Positions 1 to 13,662 of a stretch of 64,000 bases of DNA are shown piece by piece. The notes beneath the pieces are model-generated. The model did not search any database and was not told the origin of the DNA. It worked only from the letters and a program-made list of their open reading frames with translations. The DNA is taken from assembly GCF_001896205.1 (NCBI RefSeq), contig NZ_MPNU01000001.1, forward strand, positions 3,602,955-3,666,954, written 5' to 3'. The first letter of the stretch is position 1; the number at the start of each line of letters is the position of its first letter. A program made the position numbers and the translations under genes. The stretch comes from Edwardsiella piscicida. GTDB lineage: Bacteria; Pseudomonadota; Gammaproteobacteria; Enterobacterales; Enterobacteriaceae.

Positions 1-45
1 AACGTTAACGTGCGGTTTAGAACGTTCAAATTTTTCTTTAGACAC
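1..45 (-). CDS. tuf: Elongation factor Tu, N-terminal fragment (cut by window edge)
   Basis: Only the first 15 codons are inside the window. They start with GTG at 45-43 and read VSKEKFERSKPHVNV, the conserved N-terminus of EF-Tu. A purine-rich AAGGAAT element precedes the start. The gene is the last of the str operon (rpsL-rpsG-fusA-tufA), so this is most likely the tufA copy. EF-Tu delivers aminoacyl-tRNA to the ribosome; no functional motif can be checked because the G-domain lies outside. Confidence 0.93.
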   Translation of the reverse strand, partial: MSKEKFERSKPHVNV

Positions 46-63
46 GGTTATATTCCTTATCTT

Positions 64-88
64 GCACCCTCACCGAAGGAGAGGGTGC
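64..88. repeat. Inverted repeat between fusA and tuf
   Basis: GCACCCTC at 64-71 and GAGGGTGC at 81-88 are perfect inverted copies separated by nine bases. There is no T-run after it on the minus strand, so it is not a standard terminator. It may act as an intercistronic RNA hairpin affecting the fusA/tuf mRNA. Confidence 0.6.
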
Positions 89-113
89 GGGATCAATATG
101 TTAAAGCAGAGGC

Positions 114-2231
<2,118 letters not shown>

Positions 2232-2317
2232 CTATATCCTAGGACGTTCAAGTTAAGTTACCCAAAGCGGGCTGCTTAAGCCTAAGCGCCCGCTTGGTGA
2301 CTAACATACCGATGATA

Positions 2318-2845
<528 letters not shown>

Positions 2846-2884
2846 TTAAAGTTAAAACGTTTGGCCTTACTTAACGGAGAACCA

Positions 2885-3381
<497 letters not shown>

Positions 3382-3429
3382 GAAATATACAAGATATTCG
3401 GCGCGATACTGTCAACGCTGTCCGTATCG

Positions 3430-3720
3430 TTACCAGGCCATCTGGCGCGAATGCGCCTCGCTCAGCGTGACAAACTCGCCATAGCCGATCAGCTGACACG
3501 TGGGCGCGACATACGCCGTCAGCCCCCGCGCCAACACATCCTCCCGCAGCACATACAGCGCCACCGGCATCGCGCTCAGCGCCGTCAGCCCGGGGCTGCC
3601 CGTCAGCGCGCACAGGACGCCATCCTGCAGCAACACCAGCGCATCGCCGGGGCGTACCAGCGCCGCCAGCGCGGTGAAATCGACGCCCCCCTGCGGTGAG
3701 CGGGTCAAGGTATGTAACAT
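3430..3720 (-). CDS. tusB: Sulfurtransferase complex subunit TusB
   Basis: 96-residue small subunit of the TusBCD heterohexamer, which relays persulfide sulfur from TusA to TusE for 2-thiolation of the wobble uridine (mnm5s2U34) of tRNAs for Lys, Glu and Gln. Starts MLHTLTRSPQGGVDF, matching the DsrH/TusB family. Last of yheO-tusD-tusC-tusB, tightly packed on the minus strand just upstream of the str promoter, the same arrangement as in E. coli. Confidence 0.94.
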   Translation of the reverse strand: MLHTLTRSPQGGVDFTALAALVRPGDALVLLQDGVLCALTGSPGLTALSAMPVALYVLREDVLARGLTAYVAPTCQLIGYGEFVTLSEAHSRQMAW

Positions 3721-3736
3721 CGCGGAGTCCCCAGCG

Positions 3737-4096
3737 TTAAAAGGTCAAAATGACATCGCACTCATCCAGCCGCGCGCGCAGCGCATCGGCCGCCAGCGCC
3801 TCGACGGGAATAACCCAGCGGACGTCGCTGCTCAGCCCGCGCGCGGCCAGCGACGCGGCGCACAGATAGACCTGCTCGATATCATACAGCGCCATCACGC
3901 CGAACGTGGCGACGTAATCACGCGCCAGAATAGCCGCTGGCTGCTGGTCGGGCAGTAGCTGGAAGACCGCGTCGCCGATAAAGAATACGGCAATATCCTC
4001 GCAGAATGCTGAGGCCGCCAGCAGTGCGTCCAGCCCCTCTCGCCCGGCGCTGGTCGTATGGGGTGGCTGGGTAAAAACAAAGGCAAGCCGTTTCAT
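3737..4096 (-). CDS. tusC: Sulfurtransferase complex subunit TusC
   Basis: 119 residues of the DsrF/TusC family, a structural subunit of TusBCD in tRNA 2-thiouridine synthesis. I chose the ATG at 4096 ([13 protein letters not shown]), which aligns with E. coli TusC and gives its exact length; the open frame has 11 extra upstream codons overlapping tusD. Conserved stretches [11 protein letters not shown] and [14 protein letters not shown] are present. Eight bases separate it from tusD. Confidence 0.95.
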   Translation of the reverse strand: MKRLAFVFTQPPHTTSAGREGLDALLAASAFCEDIAVFFIGDAVFQLLPDQQPAAILARDYVATFGVMALYDIEQVYLCAASLAARGLSSDVRWVIPVEALAADALRARLDECDVILTF

Positions 4097-4104
4097 CTCT
4101 CCCC

Positions 4105-4494
4105 CTAAAACTGCATGGTGCGATCGCACACCAGCATCGCTTCCGCCAGCGCACCCAGGCCGCTCAGCGTAAAGCCGGGCTGCAGATTCCCCGACGTCAG
4201 CCCTCGCTGTTCGGCCGCCTCTGTCGCTACCACGCCGCGGCGCAGTCCAGCGGCAACGCAGACATTCAGCGTCACGCCGTGCTGCTGCGATAGCTGTTGC
4301 CAGGCCCGCACCAGATCAAACTCATCCGCCGCCGGCTGCGTCAGCTGATTGGCGTTGAGCACCCCTTCGCGATAAAAGAAAACGCTGTGCAGCGTATGCC
4401 CCGCCGCCAGCAGCGCGAGGGCAAACTGATAGGCACTGCTGGCCGCCTGCGTGCCGTAGGCCGGTCCATTCACGACCAGAGAATAGCTCAGCAT
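4105..4494 (-). CDS. tusD: Sulfurtransferase complex subunit TusD
   Basis: 129 residues of the DsrE/TusD family, the catalytic subunit of TusBCD. The persulfide-carrying cysteine corresponds to Cys79 in [12 protein letters not shown] (Cys78 in E. coli). It accepts sulfur from TusA and passes it to TusE. It starts only three bases after the yheO stop, so translation is probably coupled. Confidence 0.96.
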   Translation of the reverse strand: MLSYSLVVNGPAYGTQAASSAYQFALALLAAGHTLHSVFFYREGVLNANQLTQPAADEFDLVRAWQQLSQQHGVTLNVCVAAGLRRGVVATEAAEQRGLTSGNLQPGFTLSGLGALAEAMLVCDRTMQF

Positions 4495-4497
4495 GGC

Positions 4498-5214
4498 TCA
4501 GTTACCCTGCACGTCGCCGTTCTTAAACTGGCGAATGTAGAGATAGACCGTGTGCTTGGAGATATTCAGGCGATCGGCCACCTGGTTGATCGCATCCTTG
4601 ATGTCAAAGATCCCCTTCTCATGCAGCGTAAACACGATCTGGCGATTCTTGGCATTGTTGGATACCGTCCGGTCGGCGTTCACCTCTTCGATGGTGTACT
4701 CCAGCGTCTGGGCCACCAGCTCATCAACCGATGAGGCAAAGTTCACCGCCGAAGAGACCTCCTGGGTCGCTTTGGGGATGAACGTCTCCATGATCTGAGA
4801 GAAGGGCACATCCAGATTCATGTTAATACACAGCAGGCCGATCACCCGCTGCTCTCGGTTGCGGATGGCGATGGTCACCGACTTCATCAGATCGCCGCTT
4901 TTGGCTCGGGTAAAATAGGCGCGCGAGACGCTGCTGTCCTCTCCGGCCATATCGTGCAGCATGCGCAGGGCCAGATCGGTTATCGGAGAGCCAATTTTAC
5001 GCCCGGTGTGTTCACCGTTGGCGATCCGCACCGCCGAGCACTTCAGGTCCTCCAGCGAGTGCAGAACAATCTCGCAGTGCGGGCCGATCAGCATCGCCAG
5101 GCCATCCACCACGGCCTCGTAGGATTTAAGGATCGCCTGATCGAGCGGGGTGAAAGGACGTTCATCCAACAGATCTAGCTCGCTGATATCAGCCGTAACA
5201 AGCGTATTTGACAT
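4498..5214 (-). CDS. yheO: YheO-like PAS/HTH transcriptional regulator
   Basis: 238 residues with the YheO-like PAS domain (about 28-140, including GPHCEIVLHSLEDL and GEHTGRKIGSP) and a C-terminal YheO-type helix-turn-helix (about 190-232, ADRLNISKHTVYLYIRQFK). I chose the ATG at 5214, preceded by GGGAG and matching the E. coli start. Co-directional with tusDCB, which it may regulate; its ligand and targets are not known from sequence. Confidence 0.93.
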   Translation of the reverse strand: MSNTLVTADISELDLLDERPFTPLDQAILKSYEAVVDGLAMLIGPHCEIVLHSLEDLKCSAVRIANGEHTGRKIGSPITDLALRMLHDMAGEDSSVSRAYFTRAKSGDLMKSVTIAIRNREQRVIGLLCINMNLDVPFSQIMETFIPKATQEVSSAVNFASSVDELVAQTLEYTIEEVNADRTVSNNAKNRQIVFTLHEKGIFDIKDAINQVADRLNISKHTVYLYIRQFKNGDVQGN

Positions 5215-5372
5215 TAACCACTCCCATCGTCGAACCAGACTCACCCATCCCTGACTGGTCCGGAAAAAATAGCGTAATTTTTAAAAAATTTTAGCAAAGA
5301 CGCTCTATTTAAATCCTTGATGGCGCCAAGGTAAATGCCTTTTTTTACCCGCAGGCGGCGCAAGCGCACAGC

Positions 5373-5409
5373 AAAAACCCCCTGAGAGCGGCGCCCTCAG
5401 GGGGTTTTT
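5373..5409 (-). terminator. Rho-independent terminator after fkpA
   Basis: AAAAACCCCCTGAG (5373-5386) pairs perfectly with CTCAGGGGGTTTTT (5396-5409), giving a 14-bp stem whose A/T ends supply a U-run on either strand. It lies 16 bases beyond the fkpA stop and isolates fkpA from yheO. Confidence 0.9.
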
Positions 5410-5425
5410 CTAATCAACGCGCGGC

Positions 5426-6250
5426 TTATTTAGTCGCGGTCGTGCTAGCCGCAGCGGCTTCGTCTTTCGCGCCCGGCGCAGCATCCGCCTTCGCCGCCGG
5501 CTTCACGTCCAGCAGCTCAACCTCGAAGACCAGCGTAGAGTTAGCCGGGATCCCCGGAACGCCGGTTTTACCGTAGGCCAGATCCGGCGGGATAACCAGC
5601 TTGATCTTACCGCCTTTCTTGATGTGCTTCAGACCTTCGGTCCACCCCGGGATCACCCCGTCCAGACGGAAGGAGAGCGGCTCACCGCGGCTGTAGGAGT
5701 TATCGAACTCGGTACCGTTAATCAGCGAACCCTTATAGTTCACCACCACGGTATCGCTGTCCGTCGGCGCAGGCCCGGTCCCTTCTTTCTGAACCAGATA
5801 CATCAGGCCGCTGGCGGTGGTCTTCACCCCTTTCTCTTTGGCAAACGCCGCGCGGAACTTCTGCCCCGCCTCTGCGTTCTCTTTAGCTTCCTGCTCCATC
5901 TTCGCCTGAGCCGCGCTCTTCACTCGGCTCTCGAAAGACTGCAGCGTCTGCTCGATCTGCTGATCGCTCAGTTTGCTCTTACCGGCAAACGCATCCTGTA
6001 CCCCGGCGATCAGCTGATCTTTATCCAGCTTGATACCCAGCTTCTCTTGCTCTTTCAGTGAGTTGTCCATATAACGACCCAGAGAGGCACCCAGTGCGTA
6101 AGCGGCCTGCTGATCGTCATTCTTGAACTGGCTATGGGCGGCGGCCGGTGCGGCGGTATCCGCCTTGGCTGCGTCCGCTGCAAACGCCGAGGCATTCAGC
6201 GCCAGAGCCATGGTCGTGGCCAGCGCGGTAACTTTAAAAAAAGATTTCAT
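5426..6250 (-). CDS. fkpA: FKBP-type peptidyl-prolyl isomerase FkpA, periplasmic
   Basis: 274 residues: Sec signal peptide (about 1-25, ending ASAFA), an N-terminal dimerisation/chaperone domain rich in Ala, Gln and Lys (30-145), and an FKBP domain (about 150-250, with VVNYKGSLINGTEFDNSY and VIPGWTEGLKHIKKGGK). It catalyses proline isomerisation and acts as a periplasmic folding chaperone; in E. coli it is induced by sigma-E. The ATG at 6250 has GGAG seven bases ahead. The C-terminus carries an Ala/Thr-rich low-complexity tail. Confidence 0.97.
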   Translation of the reverse strand: MKSFFKVTALATTMALALNASAFAADAAKADTAAPAAAHSQFKNDDQQAAYALGASLGRYMDNSLKEQEKLGIKLDKDQLIAGVQDAFAGKSKLSDQQIEQTLQSFESRVKSAAQAKMEQEAKENAEAGQKFRAAFAKEKGVKTTASGLMYLVQKEGTGPAPTDSDTVVVNYKGSLINGTEFDNSYSRGEPLSFRLDGVIPGWTEGLKHIKKGGKIKLVIPPDLAYGKTGVPGIPANSTLVFEVELLDVKPAAKADAAPGAKDEAAAASTTATK

Positions 6251-6525
6251 CCATTTCTCCAAAATTAAGGCACTTGCCTTAAATCACGATGAGCAACAGT
6301 ACTGGGCTACTATAGCTGGCGCCCTTACCAGAAAACAATCAATAAGCCAGCATACAGTGTAAATTCAGACCTGTATTACGTAAAAAAGTTTCTAGCGACG
6401 CTGTGATAGGGTAGACGACTACGCAAATACATACAATTCGCGCTACCATAGCTCGCTCATCGCCCCATCCCGGCGTAATCAAGAAAGAGCCAGAATGTAA
6501 TAATCGGAAAATAGAGGAATTTTTT

Positions 6526-6759
6526 ATGGAATCATCGTCCAACGGACTGAGTGGACTGGAGAGCCGTCTGGAGCAGATGGAGAGCCGGATCGCTTTTCAG
6601 GAGATCACCATTGAGGATCTTAACCAGACGGTGATCGCGCTGCAGCTGGAGCTCGGGAAATACCGCGAGCAAATGCGCCTGCTGCTCGACAAGTTCAGGG
6701 CCGTGCAGCCCTCCATGATGGCGCACCCGTCAGAAGAGACGCCGCCGCCCCACTACTGA
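6526..6759 (+). CDS. slyX: SlyX family coiled-coil protein
   Basis: 77 residues, almost entirely heptad-patterned coiled coil (about 10-55), ending in the conserved EETPPPHY. SlyX has no assigned biochemical function; it is regularly found divergent from fkpA and next to slyD, as here. AGAGGAA before the ATG gives a clear ribosome binding site. Slightly longer at the N-terminus than the 72-residue E. coli protein. Confidence 0.94.
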   Translation: MESSSNGLSGLESRLEQMESRIAFQEITIEDLNQTVIALQLELGKYREQMRLLLDKFRAVQPSMMAHPSEETPPPHY

Positions 6760-6774
6760 GGCAGCGCAGACAAT

Positions 6775-6803
6775 AAAAAAGCGGTCAAGATGACCGCTTT
6801 TTT
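6775..6803. terminator. Bidirectional terminator between slyX and slyD
   Basis: AAAAAAGCGGTCA (6775-6787), loop AGA, TGACCGCTTTTTT (6791-6803): a perfect 13-bp inverted repeat with U-runs in both directions, placed between two convergent genes. Confidence 0.92.
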
Positions 6804-6824
6804 ACAGGGACAATCCAAGAACCA

Positions 6825-7487
6825 TTAATGGCAGCCGCAGCCGCCGTGGCCTTTACCTTTGCCCTGGCCGCCGCAGCAGGTATCGCCTTCTGCGTGCTCG
6901 TGATCGTGGTCATGGCCATGACCGCCGCAGCATTCGCCTTCGCCGTGGCTATGACCGTGACCGCCGCAGCACTCACCTTCGCCGTGACCGTGGCCGCCGC
7001 AGCATTCGCCGTGCTGATCCTGAGCGCCGTGAACGTGGCCGTGCTCCAGCTCTTCCGCGGTCGCTTCACGCAGGGCAACGACTTCCACGTTGAAGTTCAG
7101 GTTCTGACCCGCCAGCATGTGGTTGCCGTCAACCACGACATAGTCATCACCCACTTCGGTAATTTCGACCGGTACCGGGCCCTGATCGGTTTCCGCCAGG
7201 AAACGCATGCCAACCTGCAGCTCGTCAACCCCCATGAAGACATCCTTCGGTACGCGCTGTACCAGGTTGTCATCATACTGGCCGTAGGCATCATTAGCCG
7301 GAACATGCACGTCGAAACGATCGCCGACGACGTGACCTTCCAGCGCTTTTTCCAGGCCGGCAATCAGAGAGCCATGGCCGTGCAGGTAGTCCAGCGGTGC
7401 TGACACCGGAGACTCATCAACCAATACCCCGTCTTCCGTACGCACCTGATAGGCCAGACTGACCACCAGGTCTTTAGCTACTTTCAT
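6825..7487 (-). CDS. slyD: FKBP-type peptidyl-prolyl isomerase / metallochaperone SlyD
   Basis: 220 residues. The FKBP domain (1-69 and 120-146) is interrupted by the insert-in-flap chaperone domain (about 70-120), as in E. coli. The C-terminal tail (149-220) is extremely rich in His, Cys and Gly with three ECCGGHGH units plus a degenerate TCCGGQGK unit; it binds Ni2+ and other metals and supplies hydrogenase maturation. E. coli SlyD is 196 residues, so the tail here is longer, by repeat number. Function: cytoplasmic proline isomerase, chaperone and nickel reservoir. Confidence 0.97.
   Translation of the reverse strand: MKVAKDLVVSLAYQVRTEDGVLVDESPVSAPLDYLHGHGSLIAGLEKALEGHVVGDRFDVHVPANDAYGQYDDNLVQRVPKDVFMGVDELQVGMRFLAETDQGPVPVEITEVGDDYVVVDGNHMLAGQNLNFNVEVVALREATAEELEHGHVHGAQDQHGECCGGHGHGEGECCGGHGHSHGEGECCGGHGHDHDHEHAEGDTCCGGQGKGKGHGGCGCH
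6870..7010 (-). repeat. Tandem repeats encoding the SlyD metal-binding tail
   Basis: The sequence encoding residues 160-206 consists of short degenerate tandem units encoding GECCGGHGHG-type peptides, about 30-36 bases each (units begin at residues 160, 171 and 184, with a diverged one at 202). Such in-frame repeats can change copy number by slippage or recombination. Confidence 0.8.
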
Positions 7488-7595
7488 GATATCTCCTAGC
7501 GTTTGAAACTAAATCCGAGCGGATTGTAGCGGAATTTCGCGCCACTGTACGGTTCAGGATAAAAAAAGCTGCGCCGCCGCACCCGCTTTGTCTCT

Positions 7596-7784
7596 TCAGG
7601 GTTTAAAACGGCCAATGATCCGCCCAGGCGCCCCCGCCGGCACCGGTGGCGTCATCCGATGGCCGCAGCGCACGCACTGCACCTGTTCATGAACATGTTC
7701 ATGTTCATTGACCTGCCACAGCGCCAGGGTATCCATGGCGTGACAGGCGGGGCAACGTGCCCCGGCAATAAATCGCTTCTTCAC
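7596..7784 (-). CDS. yheV: YheV family zinc-ribbon protein
   Basis: 62 residues with two cysteine pairs, CPAC (11-14) and CVRC (37-40), forming a predicted zinc ribbon separated by a His-rich linker (NEHEHVHEQ). Function unknown. The family sits between kefB and slyD in enterics; here its ATG overlaps the end of kefB by four bases, so it belongs to the kefG-kefB-yheV transcript. Confidence 0.92.
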   Translation of the reverse strand: MKKRFIAGARCPACHAMDTLALWQVNEHEHVHEQVQCVRCGHRMTPPVPAGAPGRIIGRFKP

Positions 7785-9607
7785 GCCTCATCCTCCGGCC
7801 ACTCTTCATCCCAGCCATTCATTTGATGCTGCTCATGCAGCATCTCGCGCTGAAAGATCTCCTCCAGCTCACGTCGCGCCTCGCGAATGCGAGATATTTG
7901 TGCGATATCCCCCTGCCGATGCGGCATCAGCTCACGCAGCATGCGCATATCCAAACGGCGGAAATGCTGCTGGGCTCGATAGGCCTGATGCGGGTGCATT
8001 CCTGTTTCAATCAAGGTCTTACGCCCCAGTTCCAGCGCGCTGGAAAAGGTCTCCCGGCTAAACTGCGTCACGCCGGCCTGCAGCAGTTCGTGGGCCTCGA
8101 CCCGCCCGCGGGCGCGCGCCAGAATGCGCAGCTGTGGAAAGTGCTGTTGACACAAACGAACCACTGCCATGGTCTCCTCCGGCTCGTTACAGGTGATGAC
8201 GATAGCCTCCGCCCGCGCCGCGCCCGCCGCGTGCAGCAGATCCAGATGGGTGGCATCGCCGTAATACACCTTATAACCGTAGCGGCGCATCATGCTGACC
8301 ACGCTGACATCGCGCTCCAGTACGGTGACTCGCGTCTGATTGGCCATCAGCAGTCGACCGATAACCTGACCGAAGCGGCCAAAGCCGACCAGGATCACCT
8401 GCGGCTCATCATCGGCGACATAGGGTTTTTCCGCACTCTCCTCCGCCGGGTTCAGCCGCTGAGCCAGCAGACGATCGAGCGCCTGCATCAGCAGCGGGGT
8501 GGTCACCATCGACAGCGTCACCACCACCAGCAGCAGCGAACTCTGCTGGGCGCTCAGCAGGTGCTGAGCGGCGGCGGCGGAAAACAGCACAAAGGCAAAC
8601 TCTCCCCCCTGGCTGAGCACCGCCGCAAACTGCAGCCGCACCGCGCTGCGTATTCGCGACAGCCGCGCCAGCAGATACAGCACGGCGCTTTTGACCACCA
8701 CCAGCGCGACGACCGCGGCCAGGATCTGCGCCCAGTAGGCATACAGCACGCCCAGGTTGAGCGCCATACCGACCGATATAAAAAACAGCCCCAGCAGCAG
8801 TCCCTTAAAGGGCTCAATGGCGATCTCAAGCTCATGCTGGAACTCACTCTCCGCCAACAGCACTCCGGCGACAAAGGTCCCCAGCGCCATTGAAAAGCCG
8901 AGCATATCCATCAGTAGCGCGGAGCCGAGCACCACCAACAGCGCCGCGGCGGTAAAGATTTCACGTACCCCGGTAGCGGCGATATAGTGAAACAGCGGAC
9001 GCAGCAGCAGCCGCCCGCCAACCCAGATACCGGCCAGCGCGCCGAGCTTCAGCGCAATGTGCCCCCAGCTGATGGCGTGATCGGCGCCCCCGGCCAAGAT
9101 CGGCATCAGCGCCAGCGCTGGCACGACGGCGATATCCTGGAACAGCAGCACGGCAAACCCGAGGCGACCGCCCTGATTGCGATTCATCCCCTTCTCGCGC
9201 ATCAGCTGCAGCGCCATGGCCGTCGACGACATGGCCAGACCAATCCCACCGATGACCGCCGCCTGCCAGGCAAACCCGCTGGCGACCAACAGCCCTCCGA
9301 GCAGCAGCGCGCTCAGCAGCAGCTGAGCGGCGCCGGCGCCGAAGATCAGCCGCCGCAGGCGCCACAGCTTGCCCGGGTTCAGCTCTAGCCCGATGATAAA
9401 TAGCAGGAAGACCACGCCCATCTCCGAGAAGTGCAGGATCTCCTCCACATCCCGGATCAGACCGATACCCCAGGGGCCGATGGCGATCCCGGCGATCAGA
9501 AAGCCAAGCACGGCGCCGATGCCCAGGCGACGGGCGATGGGCACCGCCAGCACCGCGGCAAACAAAAACAGCACCACCGCCGGCAGCAGGGAGGGCTCAG
9601 CGTTCAT
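7781..9607 (-). CDS. kefB: Glutathione-regulated potassium-efflux system protein KefB
   Basis: About 608 residues. An N-terminal CPA2 antiporter domain of about 12 membrane segments (1-380, including FIIGLELNP and [11 protein letters not shown]) is followed by a cytosolic RCK/KTN domain whose Rossmann motif GFGRFGQ lies near residue 407. KefB exports K+ in exchange for H+, is held shut by glutathione and opens with glutathione adducts, acidifying the cytoplasm against electrophiles. Two adjacent ATGs exist; I took the second (9607), which has the better GGAGG spacing. It overlaps the end of its partner kefG. Confidence 0.97.
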   Translation of the reverse strand: MNAEPSLLPAVVLFLFAAVLAVPIARRLGIGAVLGFLIAGIAIGPWGIGLIRDVEEILHFSEMGVVFLLFIIGLELNPGKLWRLRRLIFGAGAAQLLLSALLLGGLLVASGFAWQAAVIGGIGLAMSSTAMALQLMREKGMNRNQGGRLGFAVLLFQDIAVVPALALMPILAGGADHAISWGHIALKLGALAGIWVGGRLLLRPLFHYIAATGVREIFTAAALLVVLGSALLMDMLGFSMALGTFVAGVLLAESEFQHELEIAIEPFKGLLLGLFFISVGMALNLGVLYAYWAQILAAVVALVVVKSAVLYLLARLSRIRSAVRLQFAAVLSQGGEFAFVLFSAAAAQHLLSAQQSSLLLVVVTLSMVTTPLLMQALDRLLAQRLNPAEESAEKPYVADDEPQVILVGFGRFGQVIGRLLMANQTRVTVLERDVSVVSMMRRYGYKVYYGDATHLDLLHAAGAARAEAIVITCNEPEETMAVVRLCQQHFPQLRILARARGRVEAHELLQAGVTQFSRETFSSALELGRKTLIETGMHPHQAYRAQQHFRRLDMRMLRELMPHRQGDIAQISRIREARRELEEIFQREMLHEQHQMNGWDEEWPEDEA

Positions 9608-10157
9608 CATCGCCTCCGGCGGGCAGCGGCGCCGCTAACCATTCGGCATAGTCATGCGCCTGGGCGTGCAGCATCTCCAGCCTCTGGCGCCGCGCCCAAT
9701 AGATCGTCAGCGGCGGCAGCCAGCGCATATGACAGCGCAACGCCGTCAGCTCAAACGGACGCAAAACCTCGCCCATGGTGTAATGGTTATAGCCAGCCAA
9801 CTGATAGGCCCCCTCAGGCTCGCCGGTCGTGACCACCGACCGCCAATATTTATCGCGCAGGGCATATCCCCCCACGCCGCTGGCGAAACCGCGCGCAAGC
9901 ACGCGATCCAGCCACTCTTTAAGCAGGGCCGGACAGCTGTAATTATACAAGGGGTGTTGAAACACGATGACCTGATGATTGCGCAGCAGATGCTGCTCAT
10001 GATGAATATCGATAAAAAAATCCGGATAGTGGGCGTACAGGTCATGTACCGTCACGTTACTCAGGCGCCGAGCGGCCTGCAGCAGCAGCTGATTGGCCAC
10101 GGATGACGGTGACTCGGGATGGGCATAAATCAGTAACACCTTCGGCGAGTGCGCCAT
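9597..10157 (-). CDS. kefG: KefB ancillary NAD(P)H quinone oxidoreductase KefG
   Basis: 186 residues of the flavodoxin-like (NQO1/YabF) family. The FMN-binding start [13 protein letters not shown] and the [15 protein letters not shown] motif are present. KefG binds the RCK domain of KefB and is needed for full efflux activity. First gene of kefG-kefB-yheV on the minus strand, divergent from yheS. Confidence 0.96.
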   Translation of the reverse strand: MAHSPKVLLIYAHPESPSSVANQLLLQAARRLSNVTVHDLYAHYPDFFIDIHHEQHLLRNHQVIVFQHPLYNYSCPALLKEWLDRVLARGFASGVGGYALRDKYWRSVVTTGEPEGAYQLAGYNHYTMGEVLRPFELTALRCHMRWLPPLTIYWARRQRLEMLHAQAHDYAEWLAAPLPAGGDDER

Positions 10158-10316
10158 GCTTCCTTCTCCTCGTGCGTCCGACCGTCGTCATTGTCGGACT
10201 TTTCAGCTACCATGCGACCCTAAATGACAAAATAGCGCCGCACATCGCCATTAGCCCGCCGCGTTATTTACGTCGCCACAACGCCAATTTAACACACTAT
10301 CAATAGACGACGCTTT

Positions 10317-12245
10317 ATGATTGTTTTCTCATCGCTCCAAATTCGTCGCGGCACCCGGGTGCTGCTGGACAATGCCTCGGCAACGATCAATCCCGGCCAA
10401 AAGGTGGGCCTGGTCGGCAAAAATGGCTGTGGGAAATCAACGCTATTAGCGTTGTTAAAAAATGAGCTGAGCGCCGACGGCGGCGGCCTGAGTCTGCCCG
10501 GCAACTGGGCCATGGCCTGGGTTAACCAAGAGACCCCGGCGCTGGATATCCCGGCGCTGGAGTATGTGCTCGACGGCGATCGCGAGTTCCGCCAGCTGGA
10601 GCAGCAGCTCGATGATGCCAACCAGCGCAACGATGGCAACGCGATCGCGCTGATCCACGGCAAGCTGGACGCCATTGCCGCGTGGACCATTCGCGCCCGC
10701 GCCTCTAGCCTGCTGCACGGCCTCGGCTTTAGCCAAGAACAGCTCATGCAGCCGGTGAAATCCTTCTCCGGCGGCTGGCGTATGCGCCTGAACCTGGCAC
10801 AGGCGCTGCTGTGCCGCTCCGACCTGCTGCTGCTCGACGAACCGACCAACCACCTGGATCTGGACGCGGTGATCTGGCTGGAGCGCTGGCTGAAAAGCTA
10901 TCCGGGAACGCTGATCCTGATTTCGCACGACCGTGACTTCCTCGATCCTATCGTGGATAAAATTGTGCATATCGAACAGCAGCAGCTGTTTGAATACAGC
11001 GGCAACTACTCCTCTTTCGAACTGCAGCGCGCCGGGAAACTGGCGCAGCAGCAGGCGATGTATCAGAGCCAACAGCAGCGTATCGCCCACCTGCAAAGCT
11101 ATATCGACCGCTTCAAGGCCAAGGCCAGTAAGGCCAAGCAGGCGCAGAGCCGAGTAAAAATGCTGGAGCGCATGGAGCGCATCGCGCCGGCCCACGTCGA
11201 TAACCCGTTCCACTTCAGCTTCCGTGCACCGGAAAGCCTGCCGACGCCGCTGCTGCGTATGGAGCACGTCAGCGCCGGCTACGGCGAGCGCACCGTGCTC
11301 GCCTCGATTAAGCTCAACCTGGTACCCGGCTCGCGTATCGGTCTGTTGGGGCGTAACGGGGCCGGTAAGTCCACCCTGATCAAGCTGCTGGCTGGTGAAC
11401 TGGCGCCGCAGCAGGGGGAGGTCGGGCTGGCCAAGGGCGTTCGCCTGGGATACTTCGCCCAGCATCAGCTGGAGTATCTGCGCGCCGACGAGTCGCCGCT
11501 GCAGCACTTAGCTCGCCTGGCGCCGCAGGAGAGCGAACAGCAGCTGCGTGACTATTTAGGGGGCTTCGGTTTTAACGGCGATAAAGTCAGTGAGGCGACC
11601 GCGCGCTTTTCCGGCGGCGAGAAGGCGCGCCTGGTGCTCGCGCTGATCGTTTGGCAGCGCCCGAACCTACTGCTGCTCGATGAGCCGACCAACCATCTGG
11701 ATCTGGACATGCGCCAGGCGCTGACCGAGGCGCTGATCGATTTCGAGGGGGCTCTGGTGGTGGTCTCGCACGATCGCCATCTGCTGCGATCCACGACCGA
11801 TGATCTCTATCTGGTGCACGACGGTCAGGTCGAGCCGTTCGCCGGTGATCTGGACGATTACCAGCGGTGGATGATCGATCTGCAGCGCCAGGAGAACCAG
11901 GCGCCGGCGGATCAGGATGGCGCGCAAACGACCAACAGCGCTCAGGCCAGAAAGGATCAGAAGCGGCGCGAAGCCGAGTTCCGCAGCCAGACTCAGCCGC
12001 TGCGCAAGCAGATCGCCGCGCAGGAAAAGCGTATGGAGACCCTGAGCGCCCAGCTCAATACGCTGGAGGAGCGCCTCGCCGACAGCGCGCTGTACGATCC
12101 GGCGCGTAAAGAGGAGCTGAACGACATTCTGCAGCGCCAAAGCCAGGCCAAGCTCGGTCTGGAGGAGGCGGAGCTGTGTTGGCTCGATGCGCAGGAGCAG
12201 CTCGAAGCGATGTCCCGCGCCTTCACGGAGAGCGATAACGCCTGA
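10317..12245 (+). CDS. yheS: ABC-F family ATPase YheS
   Basis: 642 residues with two ABC cassettes and no membrane segments. Walker A motifs: GKNGCGKST (34-42) and GRNGAGKST (near 344); signatures FSGGW and FSGGE; Walker B DEPTNHLDLD twice; the linker (about 240-300) and a charged C-terminal coiled coil (about 540-620) complete the ABC-F layout. ABC-F proteins act on the ribosomal E site; YheS has been linked to relief of stalling. In E. coli it is followed by yheT-yheU-prkB; here it runs into argD, tail to tail, six bases away. Confidence 0.96.
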   Translation: MIVFSSLQIRRGTRVLLDNASATINPGQKVGLVGKNGCGKSTLLALLKNELSADGGGLSLPGNWAMAWVNQETPALDIPALEYVLDGDREFRQLEQQLDDANQRNDGNAIALIHGKLDAIAAWTIRARASSLLHGLGFSQEQLMQPVKSFSGGWRMRLNLAQALLCRSDLLLLDEPTNHLDLDAVIWLERWLKSYPGTLILISHDRDFLDPIVDKIVHIEQQQLFEYSGNYSSFELQRAGKLAQQQAMYQSQQQRIAHLQSYIDRFKAKASKAKQAQSRVKMLERMERIAPAHVDNPFHFSFRAPESLPTPLLRMEHVSAGYGERTVLASIKLNLVPGSRIGLLGRNGAGKSTLIKLLAGELAPQQGEVGLAKGVRLGYFAQHQLEYLRADESPLQHLARLAPQESEQQLRDYLGGFGFNGDKVSEATARFSGGEKARLVLALIVWQRPNLLLLDEPTNHLDLDMRQALTEALIDFEGALVVVSHDRHLLRSTTDDLYLVHDGQVEPFAGDLDDYQRWMIDLQRQENQAPADQDGAQTTNSAQARKDQKRREAEFRSQTQPLRKQIAAQEKRMETLSAQLNTLEERLADSALYDPARKEELNDILQRQSQAKLGLEEAELCWLDAQEQLEAMSRAFTESDNA

Positions 12246-12251
12246 GCCCCC

Positions 12252-13550
<1,299 letters not shown>

Positions 13551-13662
13551 CTATTTTCAGCGCCGACGCCGCGCAGGCTCCTTTGCATCCGGCCCTGCGG
13601 GGCTGAATTTGTCCAGCGTATGCTTTATCATCATCGCTTTCCCGTAACGCCAGTACCATGCC

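Noticed and set aside
6870-7010. Repeat block considered as a CRISPR-like or non-coding tandem repeat
   Set aside because: Units are in frame inside slyD and encode the metal-binding tail.
10455-11507. 350-codon open frame opposite yheS
   Set aside because: Antisense shadow of an ABC-F ATPase with all motifs intact on the plus strand.
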